Below the pieces are notes generated by a model that was given only the letters and a program-made list of their open reading frames with translations, was not told where the DNA came from and made no database searches. Made by a program: the position numbers and the translations under genes. A stretch of 64,000 nt of DNA, taken from NCBI GenBank assembly GCA_947589305.1, contig CANQAP010000002.1, positions 186,001 through 250,000 on the forward strand, given 5' to 3'. Within the stretch, counting starts at the first letter, position 1, and each line of letters starts with the position of its first letter. The DNA comes from an uncultured Lachnospiraceae bacterium. Lineage in GTDB: Bacteria > Bacillota > Clostridia > Lachnospirales > Lachnospiraceae. Below are positions 44,611 through 53,319 of this stretch, in pieces.

Positions 44611-45453
44611 ATGAAAAAACTCTATGTGAGTGCTTTGGACGGTACACTGCTCAATAGTCGCGGTGATTTATCGGCTAAGACGGTTGAAAAATTGAATGTA
44701 TGTATGGAACAGGGGATGCCGTTATCGATCATCACTTCCAGAACACCGACAGAAACGCATGCGATTATGGATGCGATAGAATGGAATCTGCCGTATGCCA
44801 TGATGAACGGAACTTTGATCTATCATCCGGTTCAAAAAAAGTATATTCAGGTACTGGATATCAGCCAAGAGACAGCCATGGTAGTTTTAGGGATCATTAA
44901 ACTGCATAAGTTACAGTGCTTTTTATATTCCTTCCAGAATGAAACGTTAAGCATTTATTATGATAGTGTAGAATCCCGTTCATTAAATAAATTCAGAAAT
45001 GAACGCATCATGAAGTATGATATGGTCTTTACGGAAGTGGATGACTTAAGTATCTGTGCGAATCGTGGCGTGATTCAGTTCTGTTTGCGGGAACGCAGAG
45101 AATTGCTGGAAAGACTGTATCGGGATCTGCAGGCGGTGCGGGGCGCACACGCTTCCTTTTATGAAGATCCTTACAATCCGGAATGGATGTATTTAGAAAT
45201 CTATAGTGACAAAGCATCAAAAGAAGCGGCATTGAATACAATAAAAAAATGGGGACAGTTTGATTATATCATAGGGTTCGGAAGCAGACCTGAAGATTAC
45301 GGAATGTTACGGATGTGTAATGAAACATATGCGGTATCGAATGCAACGCAGGAGATTCAGGATCTGGCGAATGGGATTATTCCGAGCAATGAAGATGAAG
45401 GGGTGGCGCGCTTTCTGTATAAAGCTATGAGAGATTCCCAAACGGGGTTATAA
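44611..45453 (+). CDS. HAD-like protein lacking the nucleophilic Asp
   Basis: A 280 aa protein with the Cof-type HAD layout. Motif I reads VSALDGTLL, so the nucleophile Asp is Ala8 while the second Asp stays. Motif II is SIITSRTP; motif IV, usually GDxxND, reads FGSRPEDYGML. Two catalytic positions are therefore altered, so phosphatase activity is doubtful, and it may bind a phospho-ligand or a partner. Composition and codon use look like its neighbours, so it is not an obvious pseudogene. It lies 12 bases before murF and is probably in the same transcript. Confidence 0.85.
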   Translation: MKKLYVSALDGTLLNSRGDLSAKTVEKLNVCMEQGMPLSIITSRTPTETHAIMDAIEWNLPYAMMNGTLIYHPVQKKYIQVLDISQETAMVVLGIIKLHKLQCFLYSFQNETLSIYYDSVESRSLNKFRNERIMKYDMVFTEVDDLSICANRGVIQFCLRERRELLERLYRDLQAVRGAHASFYEDPYNPEWMYLEIYSDKASKEAALNTIKKWGQFDYIIGFGSRPEDYGMLRMCNETYAVSNATQEIQDLANGIIPSNEDEGVARFLYKAMRDSQTGL

Positions 45454-45465
45454 AGGAGAGACAGG

Positions 45466-46827
45466 ATGGAAGATATGACAGTTCGTGATATAGTAGAGGC
45501 AACAAACGGCACTTTACTATGTGGCGATGAACATACTGTGGTGACGGATTTGTGTATTAATTCAAAAGAGGTCAAAGAGGGAGATTTATTTGTTCCGATC
45601 ATCGGTCAACGTGTGAATGCACATCGGTTTATCGAACAGGCATTAGAAGTCGGAGCAGCTACACTGACCTCGGAGCATTTTGCCGTTTCTGCGCAAAAGC
45701 CATATATCAAAGTAGCGGATACTTGTAAAGCCTTACAGGATATCGGAGCCTATGTGCGTAAACGTATTCAGATACCGGTCGTAGCCGTGACCGGAAGCGT
45801 AGGAAAAACCACGACACGTAATATGATCGCAATGGCACTGACAAGTCAGATGCAGGTCTTTGAAACACAGAAAAACTTTAACAGTCAGATCGGTCTTCCG
45901 ATCATGTTGACACGCATTCAGCACACGGATGAAATCGCCGTACTGGAATGCGGAATGAGTGAAGAAGGTCAGATTTCTATATTATCAAAACTGGTACAAC
46001 CGAAATATGCGGTGGTCACTACGATCGGAGTGGCGCACATTGAACAGTTGAAGACCAAAGAAAATATCCGCAGAGAGAAGCTTTCTATAACAGACGGCAT
46101 GGATGCAGACGGTATCTTGTTCTTAAACGGTGATGATCCTATGCTGGCAGAAATGAAAGGAAAGTTGCCACGTCAGATCTGTTATTACGGTACGCAGGAC
46201 TGGTGCGATTTTCGCGCCGAACAGATCCAATATGATAATGGAAGAAGCTACTTTGAATGTGTGCATGGGACGGAACGGACGCAGGTAGAATTGAGTGTGC
46301 TAGGGAAGCATAATATTTTGAATTGTACCGCGGCTTTGGCAGTCGCGAGTACCTGCGGGATCCCGATGGATGTGGCGGCAAAGGAATTTGCATATTTTCA
46401 TGGCATGCGTCAAAATCTGATCCAATTAGAGAACCGATTCACCATTATTGATGATACATATAATGCCAGTCCGGATTCCATGCGGGCAAGTCTGGATGTG
46501 TTATGCCATTTAGAAACAGAAGGAAAACGGATTGCGGTATTGGGTGATATGTTTGAATTGGGCGAGAATTCCAAACAATATCATTATGAAGTTGGCTGTT
46601 ATCTTGCCAATTTGCCGGTTTCGGAATTGGTCGTAGTCGGTGAACAGGCAAAGGAGATGGCACGGGCAGTGCAGAACAGCAAATGTGGAATTCAGACCTA
46701 TGAGTTTTCTGATAATGAAGAGGCTGCTATGTATCTGTTGGCGACCTTGATGCCAAACGATATCGTTCTGGTGAAAGGCTCAAACGGCATGAATATGGAT
46801 AAGATCGTACGATTATTAGAGGAATAA
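45466..46827 (+). CDS. murF: UDP-N-acetylmuramoyl-tripeptide--D-alanyl-D-alanine ligase
   Basis: A 453 aa Mur ligase. The N-terminal UDP-binding domain contains DLCINSKEVKEGDLFVPI, the ATP loop is VTGSVGKTTTRNMIA, and the QKNFNSQIGLP and DDTYNASPDSMRASLD blocks are typical of MurF. It adds D-Ala-D-Ala to the peptidoglycan precursor in the cytoplasm. It does not sit in a dcw cluster; the gene before is the altered HAD protein. AAAGGAGAG precedes the ATG. Confidence 0.95.
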   Translation: MEDMTVRDIVEATNGTLLCGDEHTVVTDLCINSKEVKEGDLFVPIIGQRVNAHRFIEQALEVGAATLTSEHFAVSAQKPYIKVADTCKALQDIGAYVRKRIQIPVVAVTGSVGKTTTRNMIAMALTSQMQVFETQKNFNSQIGLPIMLTRIQHTDEIAVLECGMSEEGQISILSKLVQPKYAVVTTIGVAHIEQLKTKENIRREKLSITDGMDADGILFLNGDDPMLAEMKGKLPRQICYYGTQDWCDFRAEQIQYDNGRSYFECVHGTERTQVELSVLGKHNILNCTAALAVASTCGIPMDVAAKEFAYFHGMRQNLIQLENRFTIIDDTYNASPDSMRASLDVLCHLETEGKRIAVLGDMFELGENSKQYHYEVGCYLANLPVSELVVVGEQAKEMARAVQNSKCGIQTYEFSDNEEAAMYLLATLMPNDIVLVKGSNGMNMDKIVRLLEE

Positions 46828-46833
46828 CATCAG

Positions 46834-46862
46834 TTGACAAGATATGTCAGATTTGATAAGAT
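46834..46862 (+). promoter_or_regulatory. promoter of the rubrerythrin gene
   Basis: TTGACA (46834-46839), 17-bp spacer, TAAGAT (46857-46862). A second TTGACT at 46863 may belong to an alternative promoter. No clear PerR-type box was seen. Confidence 0.5.
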
Positions 46863-46919
46863 TTGACTAATGAAATATTAGAAAAGTAATCAAATTTATA
46901 AGAAAAGGAGAAAGTGTTT

Positions 46920-47459
46920 ATGAAGTTTGTATGTTCAGTATGTGGTTATGTTTACGAAGGAGATCAGGCACCGGAGTTCTGTCCACAGTGTAAGGCGCCG
47001 GCAGAAAAGTTTGTAGCACAAGCCGGTGAGCGGACTTGGGCTTCCGAGCATGTGGTTGGTGTAGCACAGGGTGTCAGTGAAGATATTCTGATGGACCTGA
47101 GAGCGAATTTCACGGGAGAATGTACCGAAGTTGGTATGTACCTTGCAATGGCAAGAGTGGCACATCGGGAAGGTTATCCGGAAATCGGTATGTATTATGA
47201 AAAGGCAGCATATGAAGAAGCGGAACATGCGGCTAAGTTTGCTGAATTGTTAGGAGAAGTTGTAACCGATAGCACAAAGAAGAATTTGGAATTACGCGTG
47301 GAAGCAGAAAACGGAGCAACGGCAGGAAAGACGGATCTGGCGAAACGTGCAAAGGCAGCGAATCTGGATGCGATCCATGATACTGTTCATGAAATGGCAC
47401 GTGATGAAGCAAGACACGGTAAAGCATTTGAAGGATTATTGAAGAGATATTTTGGTTAA
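46920..47459 (+). CDS. reverse rubrerythrin (NADH peroxidase type)
   Basis: A 179 aa protein with a rubredoxin-like domain at the N-terminus (CSVCGY, then FCPQCK) and a ferritin-like diiron domain behind it ([39 protein letters not shown], then [13 protein letters not shown]). Domain order is the reverse of classical rubrerythrin. These proteins reduce hydrogen peroxide and protect anaerobes from oxygen. The ATG at 46920 follows AAAAGGAG. It is monocistronic with its own promoter. Confidence 0.95.
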   Translation: MKFVCSVCGYVYEGDQAPEFCPQCKAPAEKFVAQAGERTWASEHVVGVAQGVSEDILMDLRANFTGECTEVGMYLAMARVAHREGYPEIGMYYEKAAYEEAEHAAKFAELLGEVVTDSTKKNLELRVEAENGATAGKTDLAKRAKAANLDAIHDTVHEMARDEARHGKAFEGLLKRYFG

Positions 47460-47638
47460 GACGGACGAATGTATATAGGATGGCAGCCGGGTGACTGACA
47501 TCAACAGAGCAAGTTACAGGAACACACCGGATAGGAGAGACATGCGTTGATTTATGGGATTTTTGTTGTGCAACTTGCCTGCATATCTTTCGATATTTGA
47601 TAAGTCATTGTTGAATAGTTGAGAAAATTGACGACAGA
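47460..47638. other. non-coding gap after the rubrerythrin gene
   Basis: No gene, strong hairpin or known RNA motif is visible between the rubrerythrin stop and the promoter of the H1-like gene. Confidence 0.4.
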
Positions 47639-47667
47639 CTTGCAAATACATAAAAAATAAGGTATTA
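47639..47667 (+). promoter_or_regulatory. promoter of the H1-like gene
   Basis: TTGCAA (47639-47644), 17-bp spacer, TATTAT (47662-47667), followed by an untranslated leader of about 45 bases and AATGGAGG. Confidence 0.65.
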
Positions 47668-47720
47668 TCTAGCTAACCTAAATATTCTTATTTTGTAAGA
47701 AAAAATGGAGGAAAAGATTT

Positions 47721-48185
47721 ATGAGTACAACAAAGGTAACGAAGACAGCTAAAGTAGATGCAAAAGCAGCAGATAAAGAGATTGTAAAAACAACAGCAAA
47801 GGTTGAGGCACCAAAGGTAGCTGCTAAGGCAGAGGCACCAAAGGCAGAAGCATCCAAGACGGAAAAGGCTGAGACGGTAAAGAAAGCGCCTGCAAAAGCT
47901 ACCGTTAAAAAGGCACCTGCTGAAAAGAAAGCGCCTGCTAAAAAAGCAGTCGTTGCAAAAACTGCCGTTAAAAAGGCGCCTGCAAAGAAGGCTGCAAAAG
48001 CTACGGAAGAGATTTTTATCGAATATGGCGGAAGTCAGGTTTCCACGGCTGAGATTACAGCAAGAGTAGTAGAAGCAACCGGTAAAAAGGCATCTTCCAT
48101 CAAGGCATTGAATATTTATGTGCAACCGGAGACCGGAAAGATTTATTATACGGCAGACGGTGTGAGTGGTGAGATTGCTTACTAA
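47721..48185 (+). CDS. Lys/Ala/Pro-rich histone-H1-like protein with DUF6465-type domain
   Basis: A 154 aa basic protein. The first 95 residues are low-complexity Lys, Ala, Pro and Val with four copies of KKAPA, similar to eukaryotic H1 tails and bacterial Hc1-like proteins. The last 60 residues form a compact domain (EEIFIEYGGSQVSTAEITAR, then IKALNIYVQPETGKIYYTADG) that I associate with DUF6465 of Lachnospiraceae. Binding to DNA or RNA by the tail is inferred. A strong ribosome site and promoter suggest high expression. It is monocistronic, ended by a bidirectional terminator. Confidence 0.82.
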   Translation: MSTTKVTKTAKVDAKAADKEIVKTTAKVEAPKVAAKAEAPKAEASKTEKAETVKKAPAKATVKKAPAEKKAPAKKAVVAKTAVKKAPAKKAAKATEEIFIEYGGSQVSTAEITARVVEATGKKASSIKALNIYVQPETGKIYYTADGVSGEIAY

Positions 48186-48204
48186 AGGGAAATGAAAATA
48201 TAAG

Positions 48205-48249
48205 AAAAGAACGTTACGGATCGTTTGGATTCTGCAACGTTCTTTTTTT
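48205..48249. terminator. bidirectional terminator
   Basis: AAAAGAACGTT (48205-48215) pairs with AACGTTCTTTT (48236-48246) and ends in seven T on the plus strand; on the minus strand the hairpin is followed by TTTT. It serves both the H1-like gene and the convergent glycerophosphodiesterase gene. Confidence 0.85.
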
Positions 48250-48252
48250 ATT

Positions 48253-49059
48253 CTATTCTTGCTCGGATGTCGGAGATTTTTTGATTTTCGATAGGACGCT
48301 TTGAAAGGCGTCATGCGTTTTGGCACGCTTTGCTTTTACGTCCGACTGTTCCTTTTCATAGCGGGAACGTAAGTAGATACCGACATCCGGTCGATTGGTA
48401 ATGATCCCGTTTACCTGTTGTTCTAAAAAATAGGTCAGTTGCTTAGGTTGATCCACGGTCCAAATATTCACCGGAATATTCGCCCGCCGCATGCGCAACA
48501 GAAAGGTAGGAGTGGCGAGGTATGAATGGGAAGATATAAAATCCGCATGACATTCGTTTAATCTCCGGACAGGAAAGTATTCGTTAAAACGGGTAGAAAA
48601 ATCCGCCTGTTCTAATCCGACCAGTAACCCGGCATGAACATTGGGATCGATTTTTTTGACACGGCGTATCACGATATCCAAAAACGACTGAATGGAAAAG
48701 TCTTCATAGGAAAGATGATCGTGTATCATGGTAACGACTCGTTTTTCATATCCGGCTTCTTTTAGTTCAATCAACAGATGCGTCTTTCCCTGACAAAGCT
48801 GCAAGACCGATTCCAGTGTCGGGATCTCATATCCGGAAGACGCTGCTAATGCGTTCAGTTGCTGGTAAGTTAAGGCATGCAGGGGGGCGTCCAACATCTT
48901 TTCGTCATGAAAAACAACCAGAACCTTGTCGAACGTCTGTCGCACATCCAATTCAATACAGTCAGCATTTACTTCCAATGCAAGGCGGAATGCCTCCATA
49001 GTATTTTCATGGTTTGCCAGATAAGAAGCCCCGCGGTGTGCAATAATTTTTGTCGTCAT
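48253..49059 (-). CDS. glycerophosphodiester phosphodiesterase
   Basis: A 268 aa GDPD-family TIM barrel. IIAHRGAS opens the chain, ENTMEAF, DCIELDVRQT and VVFHDE supply the catalytic His and metal-binding Glu/Asp residues, and NIWTVD lies near the end. It hydrolyses glycerophosphodiesters from phospholipid turnover to glycerol-3-phosphate and an alcohol. No signal peptide is present, so it is cytoplasmic. The start at 49059 follows GGGAG; the reading from 49077 begins at that site and is rejected. The last 35 residues are basic and likely disordered. Confidence 0.92.
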   Translation of the reverse strand: MTTKIIAHRGASYLANHENTMEAFRLALEVNADCIELDVRQTFDKVLVVFHDEKMLDAPLHALTYQQLNALAASSGYEIPTLESVLQLCQGKTHLLIELKEAGYEKRVVTMIHDHLSYEDFSIQSFLDIVIRRVKKIDPNVHAGLLVGLEQADFSTRFNEYFPVRRLNECHADFISSHSYLATPTFLLRMRRANIPVNIWTVDQPKQLTYFLEQQVNGIITNRPDVGIYLRSRYEKEQSDVKAKRAKTHDAFQSVLSKIKKSPTSEQE

Positions 49060-49107
49060 ACTTGTGTATTCTCCCATATGAATGTTGATAGTATCATTGT
49101 AACGAAG

Positions 49108-49132
49108 AATCTCCCTTTATTCAAGGGAGATT
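49108..49132 (-). other. hairpin between pyk and the GDPD gene
   Basis: AATCTCCCTT (49108-49117) and AAGGGAGATT (49123-49132) form a 10-bp stem with a TATTC loop. No T tract follows on the minus strand, so it is more likely an RNA stability or processing element than an efficient terminator. Confidence 0.5.
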
Positions 49133-49191
49133 TCGTCAGAAAATCTGAACATTTTATGACAATGCAGCTTTTGTGGGCAAAAACCGGATAT

Positions 49192-50610
49192 TTACGGGAT
49201 CTGTGCCAGCTTTAGTAAGTCATCCGGCGTGCCATGCGCGATGGAGCTGCCACCGATCAATACTACGTTATCACCGGATTTGACAATTCCGGTGGTTTTG
49301 GCTTTATATATGGCATATTCAAAGATATCGCTGGTATCATTGTGTAAGGTAGCCTGAACCGGTGTCACGCCATAGGAAAGATTTAACTGGCGGCAACATC
49401 TTGATTCGACTACGACAGCGATGATCGGACATGCAGGTCGGTAGTTCGCGATGTTTCTGGCAGTGGCTCCTGTGCGGCTTAATACAATGATAGCTTTTGC
49501 ATTTAAGTATTCTGCCGCTGTACAGGCGGAGATGGCAATGGCATCGGGAAATCCGGTGCCGAGCCGCAAACCTTCCGTATAACTGTTGGTACGGAACGAC
49601 ATGGCGGCTTCTGCACTGTCGGCAATCTCTGCCATGGTTTTGACTGCTTCTGCCGGATAGTCGCCGGCGGCGGATTCTCCGGAAAGCATGATACAGGTCG
49701 TACCGTCAAATATGGCATTTGCCACATCGGATACTTCCGCACGGGTCGGTCGGGGATTTTTCGTCATGGATTCGAGCATTTGAGTGGCGGTTACGACTTC
49801 TTTTCCCTTTAAGTAGCATTTATGGATCATCTGCTTTTGGATGGACGGTAATTCACGGAACGGGATTTCCACACCCAGATCGCCTCTTGCTACCATGATG
49901 CCATCGCTGGCATCAATGATCTCATCCATACGTTCGACCCCCTGAACATTTTCAATTTTAGAAATGATCCGTACAGTCGGGGCATCGTTTTCTACAAGAA
50001 AATCACGAAGCTGATGCACATCTGCCGCAGTACGGACAAAAGAAGCCGCGATATAATCGACGCCCTGTTCCAATCCAAACAGGATATCGGATTTATCGGC
50101 ATCGCTCATATAGGGCATCGGAATCACAACATTGGGAACATTAATGCTTTTATGGTTACTGACCTTTCCGCCATTTATGACTTTGCATACGACGCGATCG
50201 CCTTGGAGTTCTGTTACCTCTAAAGCAATTTTACCGTCGTCGATCAGAATACGGGTACCGGTTTGAATATTCTGTGCCAGTCTGTCATAGGTGAGGGGAA
50301 CCTGCTCCGTATTACCAAGAGCATCGCCGGTGGTCAGAGTGAAAGTTTGTCCGGCTTTCAGTTCTACAAATCCATTCTCAAAATCTTTTAATCGGATTTC
50401 CGGTCCTTTGGTATCCAGTAAAATAGGAAGATTTACTTTCATTTCTTCGCGAAGCCGCTTGACACGGTCCATGCGGATTTTTTGTTCTTCATGTGTGCCG
50501 TGGGAAAAATTCAGTCTACAGCAGTTCATCCCGTTTTCAATCAGTTTGCGTAAGATGGTTTCGTCATCGACTGCAGGTCCTAACGTACAGATTATTTTTG
50601 TCTTTCTCAT
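49192..50610 (-). CDS. pyk: pyruvate kinase
   Basis: A 472 aa glycolytic enzyme that makes ATP and pyruvate from phosphoenolpyruvate. RKTKIICTLGPAVDDETIL is the N-terminus, LLDTKGPEIR follows, IISKIENVQGVERMDEIID holds the catalytic Lys, MVARGDLGVEIP is the metal-binding block and MLSGESAAGDYP is typical. The extra C-terminal PEP-utiliser domain of Bacillus pyruvate kinase is absent. GGAGG lies before the start. TATAAT preceded by TGG (minus strand, 50651-50646) is a probable extended -10. Confidence 0.97.
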   Translation of the reverse strand: MRKTKIICTLGPAVDDETILRKLIENGMNCCRLNFSHGTHEEQKIRMDRVKRLREEMKVNLPILLDTKGPEIRLKDFENGFVELKAGQTFTLTTGDALGNTEQVPLTYDRLAQNIQTGTRILIDDGKIALEVTELQGDRVVCKVINGGKVSNHKSINVPNVVIPMPYMSDADKSDILFGLEQGVDYIAASFVRTAADVHQLRDFLVENDAPTVRIISKIENVQGVERMDEIIDASDGIMVARGDLGVEIPFRELPSIQKQMIHKCYLKGKEVVTATQMLESMTKNPRPTRAEVSDVANAIFDGTTCIMLSGESAAGDYPAEAVKTMAEIADSAEAAMSFRTNSYTEGLRLGTGFPDAIAISACTAAEYLNAKAIIVLSRTGATARNIANYRPACPIIAVVVESRCCRQLNLSYGVTPVQATLHNDTSDIFEYAIYKAKTTGIVKSGDNVVLIGGSSIAHGTPDDLLKLAQIP

Positions 50611-50769
50611 GCTTGTCCTCCGTTCTGAAATAGGTTGATGGGAAAATTATACCACAGAATGCGTGAGCGGCATATGAATATTTATTCCCGTTTTTCGCCT
50701 GCATTTTACGTTTGTGACTGATATTTCAGGGAAAGATTGATTTTTTCTGTTTGGAACCGGAACGGGTTA

Positions 50770-50798
50770 TTGCCGAAGAAAAGGCTTTTTGCTATAAT
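50770..50798 (+). promoter_or_regulatory. promoter of the transglutaminase-like gene
   Basis: TTGCCG (50770-50775), 17-bp spacer, TATAAT (50793-50798), 49 bases before the start. Confidence 0.6.
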
Positions 50799-50847
50799 GA
50801 CAATGATATCATAAATGACGGAAGCGTGAACACCAAAGGAGAGAATG

Positions 50848-51912
50848 ATGAAAAAGAAATTTTCGTTGACGTATGTTCTGTTAGGGGTGCTATTGGTAAT
50901 CCTGTTGATGTTCTTTGTGGAACGGACGTTTGCGGTACAGATACATAAACACAATCTGATTTCTTCCACCGAGGAATTAAGTCTGCGGATCACGGAAGAA
51001 CTAAAGGACGGACACAACTCGTTTTCCACATATGTCAATGGCATGTCCGAGGATGAGATCGTAAAGATCAATCATAATCTGGATGGATTCTTTGGTTATG
51101 TGACGACATACAGTATATTACGAAAGGTCAACAATGACGTATTTTTGGTTCGGTTTGATCTGGAAGTATCTGATAATTGTTATGTGTATCAGAAGCTGGT
51201 AAAAGGCATAGAGATTGAAGATAATTTCAATGCAGAACGTTTGGCGGCTAAGACACGGCAGATCATTGAAGAATGTGCGGCTGAGAGCGATTATGAAAAA
51301 GTGGTAGCATATCATGACTATATTGTGACACATACGAAGTACGGTTTATTAGAAGGAGAAGAGGAAGACATATCCTTTACCGCAGCAGGAGCCTTATTGC
51401 ATGGAACGGCAGTCTGTAACGGCTATGCGGAAGCGATGGAACTGTTATTGCTTTGCAGCGGCGTGGAGACTTATATGGCGGTCGGTATGACAGACGACGG
51501 AACTCACGCATGGAATATCGTCAATATTGATGGGGATTGGTATCATGTAGATACCACATGGGATGATCCGATACCGGATATGGGAAAGGAAAGTATCCAT
51601 GTTTACCTGAATGTCAATGATGCGGTGATGGAAAAAACGCATACATGGAATCGAAGCGCATATCCGGAATGTACAAATATGGAATATAATTATTACAGAC
51701 AGGAAGGTACTGCCTTTGACAGTTTTAATGATTTTAAGAGATATGTACTGACGGAAATGAAAACGACGGATCGTATCGAAGTGATGGTAACGGATTCCGA
51801 GCGGATCGCGTATGATTGCGGTTTTACGATTCAGGAAGGCGGAGCAAAGGCAGTGTCTTGGCAAAATTATGAAGACGGTGACTATATGGTCATGGTGATC
51901 GCTTTGGAATAA
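50848..51912 (+). CDS. transglutaminase-like membrane-anchored protein
   Basis: A 354 aa protein. An N-terminal signal anchor (about 5-26) exports the rest. The transglutaminase-like core has the catalytic triad: Cys in GTAVCNGYAEAMELLL, His in DDGTHAWNIVNI and Asp in WYHVDTTWDDP. In bacteria such proteins are usually cell-envelope proteases or cross-linkers rather than true transglutaminases. The second ATG (50848) is six bases after GGAG and is preferred over the first (50845). The target is unknown. Confidence 0.92.
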   Translation: MKKKFSLTYVLLGVLLVILLMFFVERTFAVQIHKHNLISSTEELSLRITEELKDGHNSFSTYVNGMSEDEIVKINHNLDGFFGYVTTYSILRKVNNDVFLVRFDLEVSDNCYVYQKLVKGIEIEDNFNAERLAAKTRQIIEECAAESDYEKVVAYHDYIVTHTKYGLLEGEEEDISFTAAGALLHGTAVCNGYAEAMELLLLCSGVETYMAVGMTDDGTHAWNIVNIDGDWYHVDTTWDDPIPDMGKESIHVYLNVNDAVMEKTHTWNRSAYPECTNMEYNYYRQEGTAFDSFNDFKRYVLTEMKTTDRIEVMVTDSERIAYDCGFTIQEGGAKAVSWQNYEDGDYMVMVIALE

Positions 51913-51982
51913 CGGACAGATGAGAGACGGAAGGATGCAAAATGTACGATATGTGCAATGACTGAAAAGAAGGGAAATGAGT

Positions 51983-52486
51983 ATGACAAAAACAGATTTT
52001 TTAGAAGGATTGCGGGAAGGATTAAATGGCGAGGTGCCGGCGTCGGTTATTCAGGAAACGATAGAATATTATAACCGGTATATTCAGGATTCGATAGCGG
52101 AAGGAAAAACGGAAGAACAGGTGTTAGAAGAACTGGGACCGGTACAACTCATTGTGAAAAGCATTGTCGATGCAAATGCCGGAGCCGGGCGATATGATTC
52201 TGCCCAGCGTCAGTATACGCAGAAAACGGAAGAACAGGAGCAGGAAGAACGGGCAGGCTTCCATACGGAATTTACGGAGGACGGAAAACTGGATTTGAAA
52301 TACGGACGGTTTTCCCTGAATTCATGGTATGGCAGACTCCTTCTGATCTTATTAGCGGTTCTGATCGTGGCGTTGATCATTGTTTTGGCGATCGGTCTGG
52401 TCATGGTGGCATGGTATCTTTTGCCGGTGATCGCGGTCATAGCGTTAGTGATCATATTGGCAAACATCTTTTTGAAAAACAGGTAA
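51983..52486 (+). CDS. DUF1700/HAAS-type membrane protein
   Basis: A 167 aa protein. The N-terminal helical domain (FLEGLREGLNGEVPASVIQETIEYYNRYI, then EEQVLEELGPVQLIVKSI) matches HAAS/DUF1700 proteins, usually encoded with PadR-type regulators. A linker and two closely spaced membrane helices (about 115-160) follow. No PadR gene is next to it. The ATG at 51983 is spaced better from AGAAGGG than the one at 51977. Function is unknown. Confidence 0.83.
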   Translation: MTKTDFLEGLREGLNGEVPASVIQETIEYYNRYIQDSIAEGKTEEQVLEELGPVQLIVKSIVDANAGAGRYDSAQRQYTQKTEEQEQEERAGFHTEFTEDGKLDLKYGRFSLNSWYGRLLLILLAVLIVALIIVLAIGLVMVAWYLLPVIAVIALVIILANIFLKNR

Positions 52487-52519
52487 CCGTAGGATAACAG
52501 CGGAAGAAAGGGTGAGAAT

Positions 52520-53233
52520 ATGGATGAGATAGAACGTTTGAGAGATGTGGTACAAAACAGTTGTAATGTAGTCTTTTTCGGAGGAGCGGGTGTATCAACA
52601 GAAAGCGGTATTCCCGATTTCCGCAGTGTAGACGGTTTGTATAATCAAAAATATAAATATCCGCCGGAACAGATTATCAGTCATACCTATTATAAACATT
52701 ATCCGGAAGAGTTTTTTGAATTTTATAAGGATAAAATGATTGTGACGGATGCGCAACCGAACGCGGCGCATATTCGTCTTGCGCAACTGGAAGCGGAAGG
52801 GCATGTGAAAGCGGTTATCACACAGAATATTGACGGATTACATCAAATGGCAGGCAGTAAAGAGGTACTGGAACTGCATGGTTCCATTCATCGCAATTAT
52901 TGTGAACGCTGTCATAAATTTTATGACTTGAATTATATAGTTCAATCCGAGGGAGTGCCGCGGTGCCAATGCGGAGGGATCGTAAAACCGGATGTGGTAT
53001 TGTATGAAGAGGGATTGGATCAGCATACCATGCAGCGGGCAATCTCGTTTATACGGAATGCCGAAGTGCTGATCATCGGCGGCACTTCTCTGGTGGTTTA
53101 TCCTGCCGCCGGTATGATCGATTACTTCCGGGGAAACACACTGGTGGTTATCAATAAATCACCGACGCCAAGAGACCGGCAGGCAGACATCCTGATTCAG
53201 GATAGCATAGGGAAAGTTTTTACAAAAATCTGA
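52520..53233 (+). CDS. cobB: NAD-dependent protein deacylase (canonical sirtuin)
   Basis: A 237 aa Sir2 deacylase. GAGVSTESGIPDFRS, ITQNIDGLH and the catalytic LELHGS are intact, with zinc Cys pairs CERC and CQC. It removes acyl groups from lysines using NAD+. It contrasts with the His-less sirtuin at 4198: the two show that this organism keeps both subfamilies. AAAGGGTGAG precedes the ATG. It follows the HAAS protein by 33 bases. Confidence 0.95.
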   Translation: MDEIERLRDVVQNSCNVVFFGGAGVSTESGIPDFRSVDGLYNQKYKYPPEQIISHTYYKHYPEEFFEFYKDKMIVTDAQPNAAHIRLAQLEAEGHVKAVITQNIDGLHQMAGSKEVLELHGSIHRNYCERCHKFYDLNYIVQSEGVPRCQCGGIVKPDVVLYEEGLDQHTMQRAISFIRNAEVLIIGGTSLVVYPAAGMIDYFRGNTLVVINKSPTPRDRQADILIQDSIGKVFTKI

Positions 53234-53319
53234 AAAATATATAAAAAACTTTTATTCTTTGTATTTCGTATGCTATACTGTAAGTTATGATATAGGTTTT
53301 AATAGAAAGGAGTGACGGA

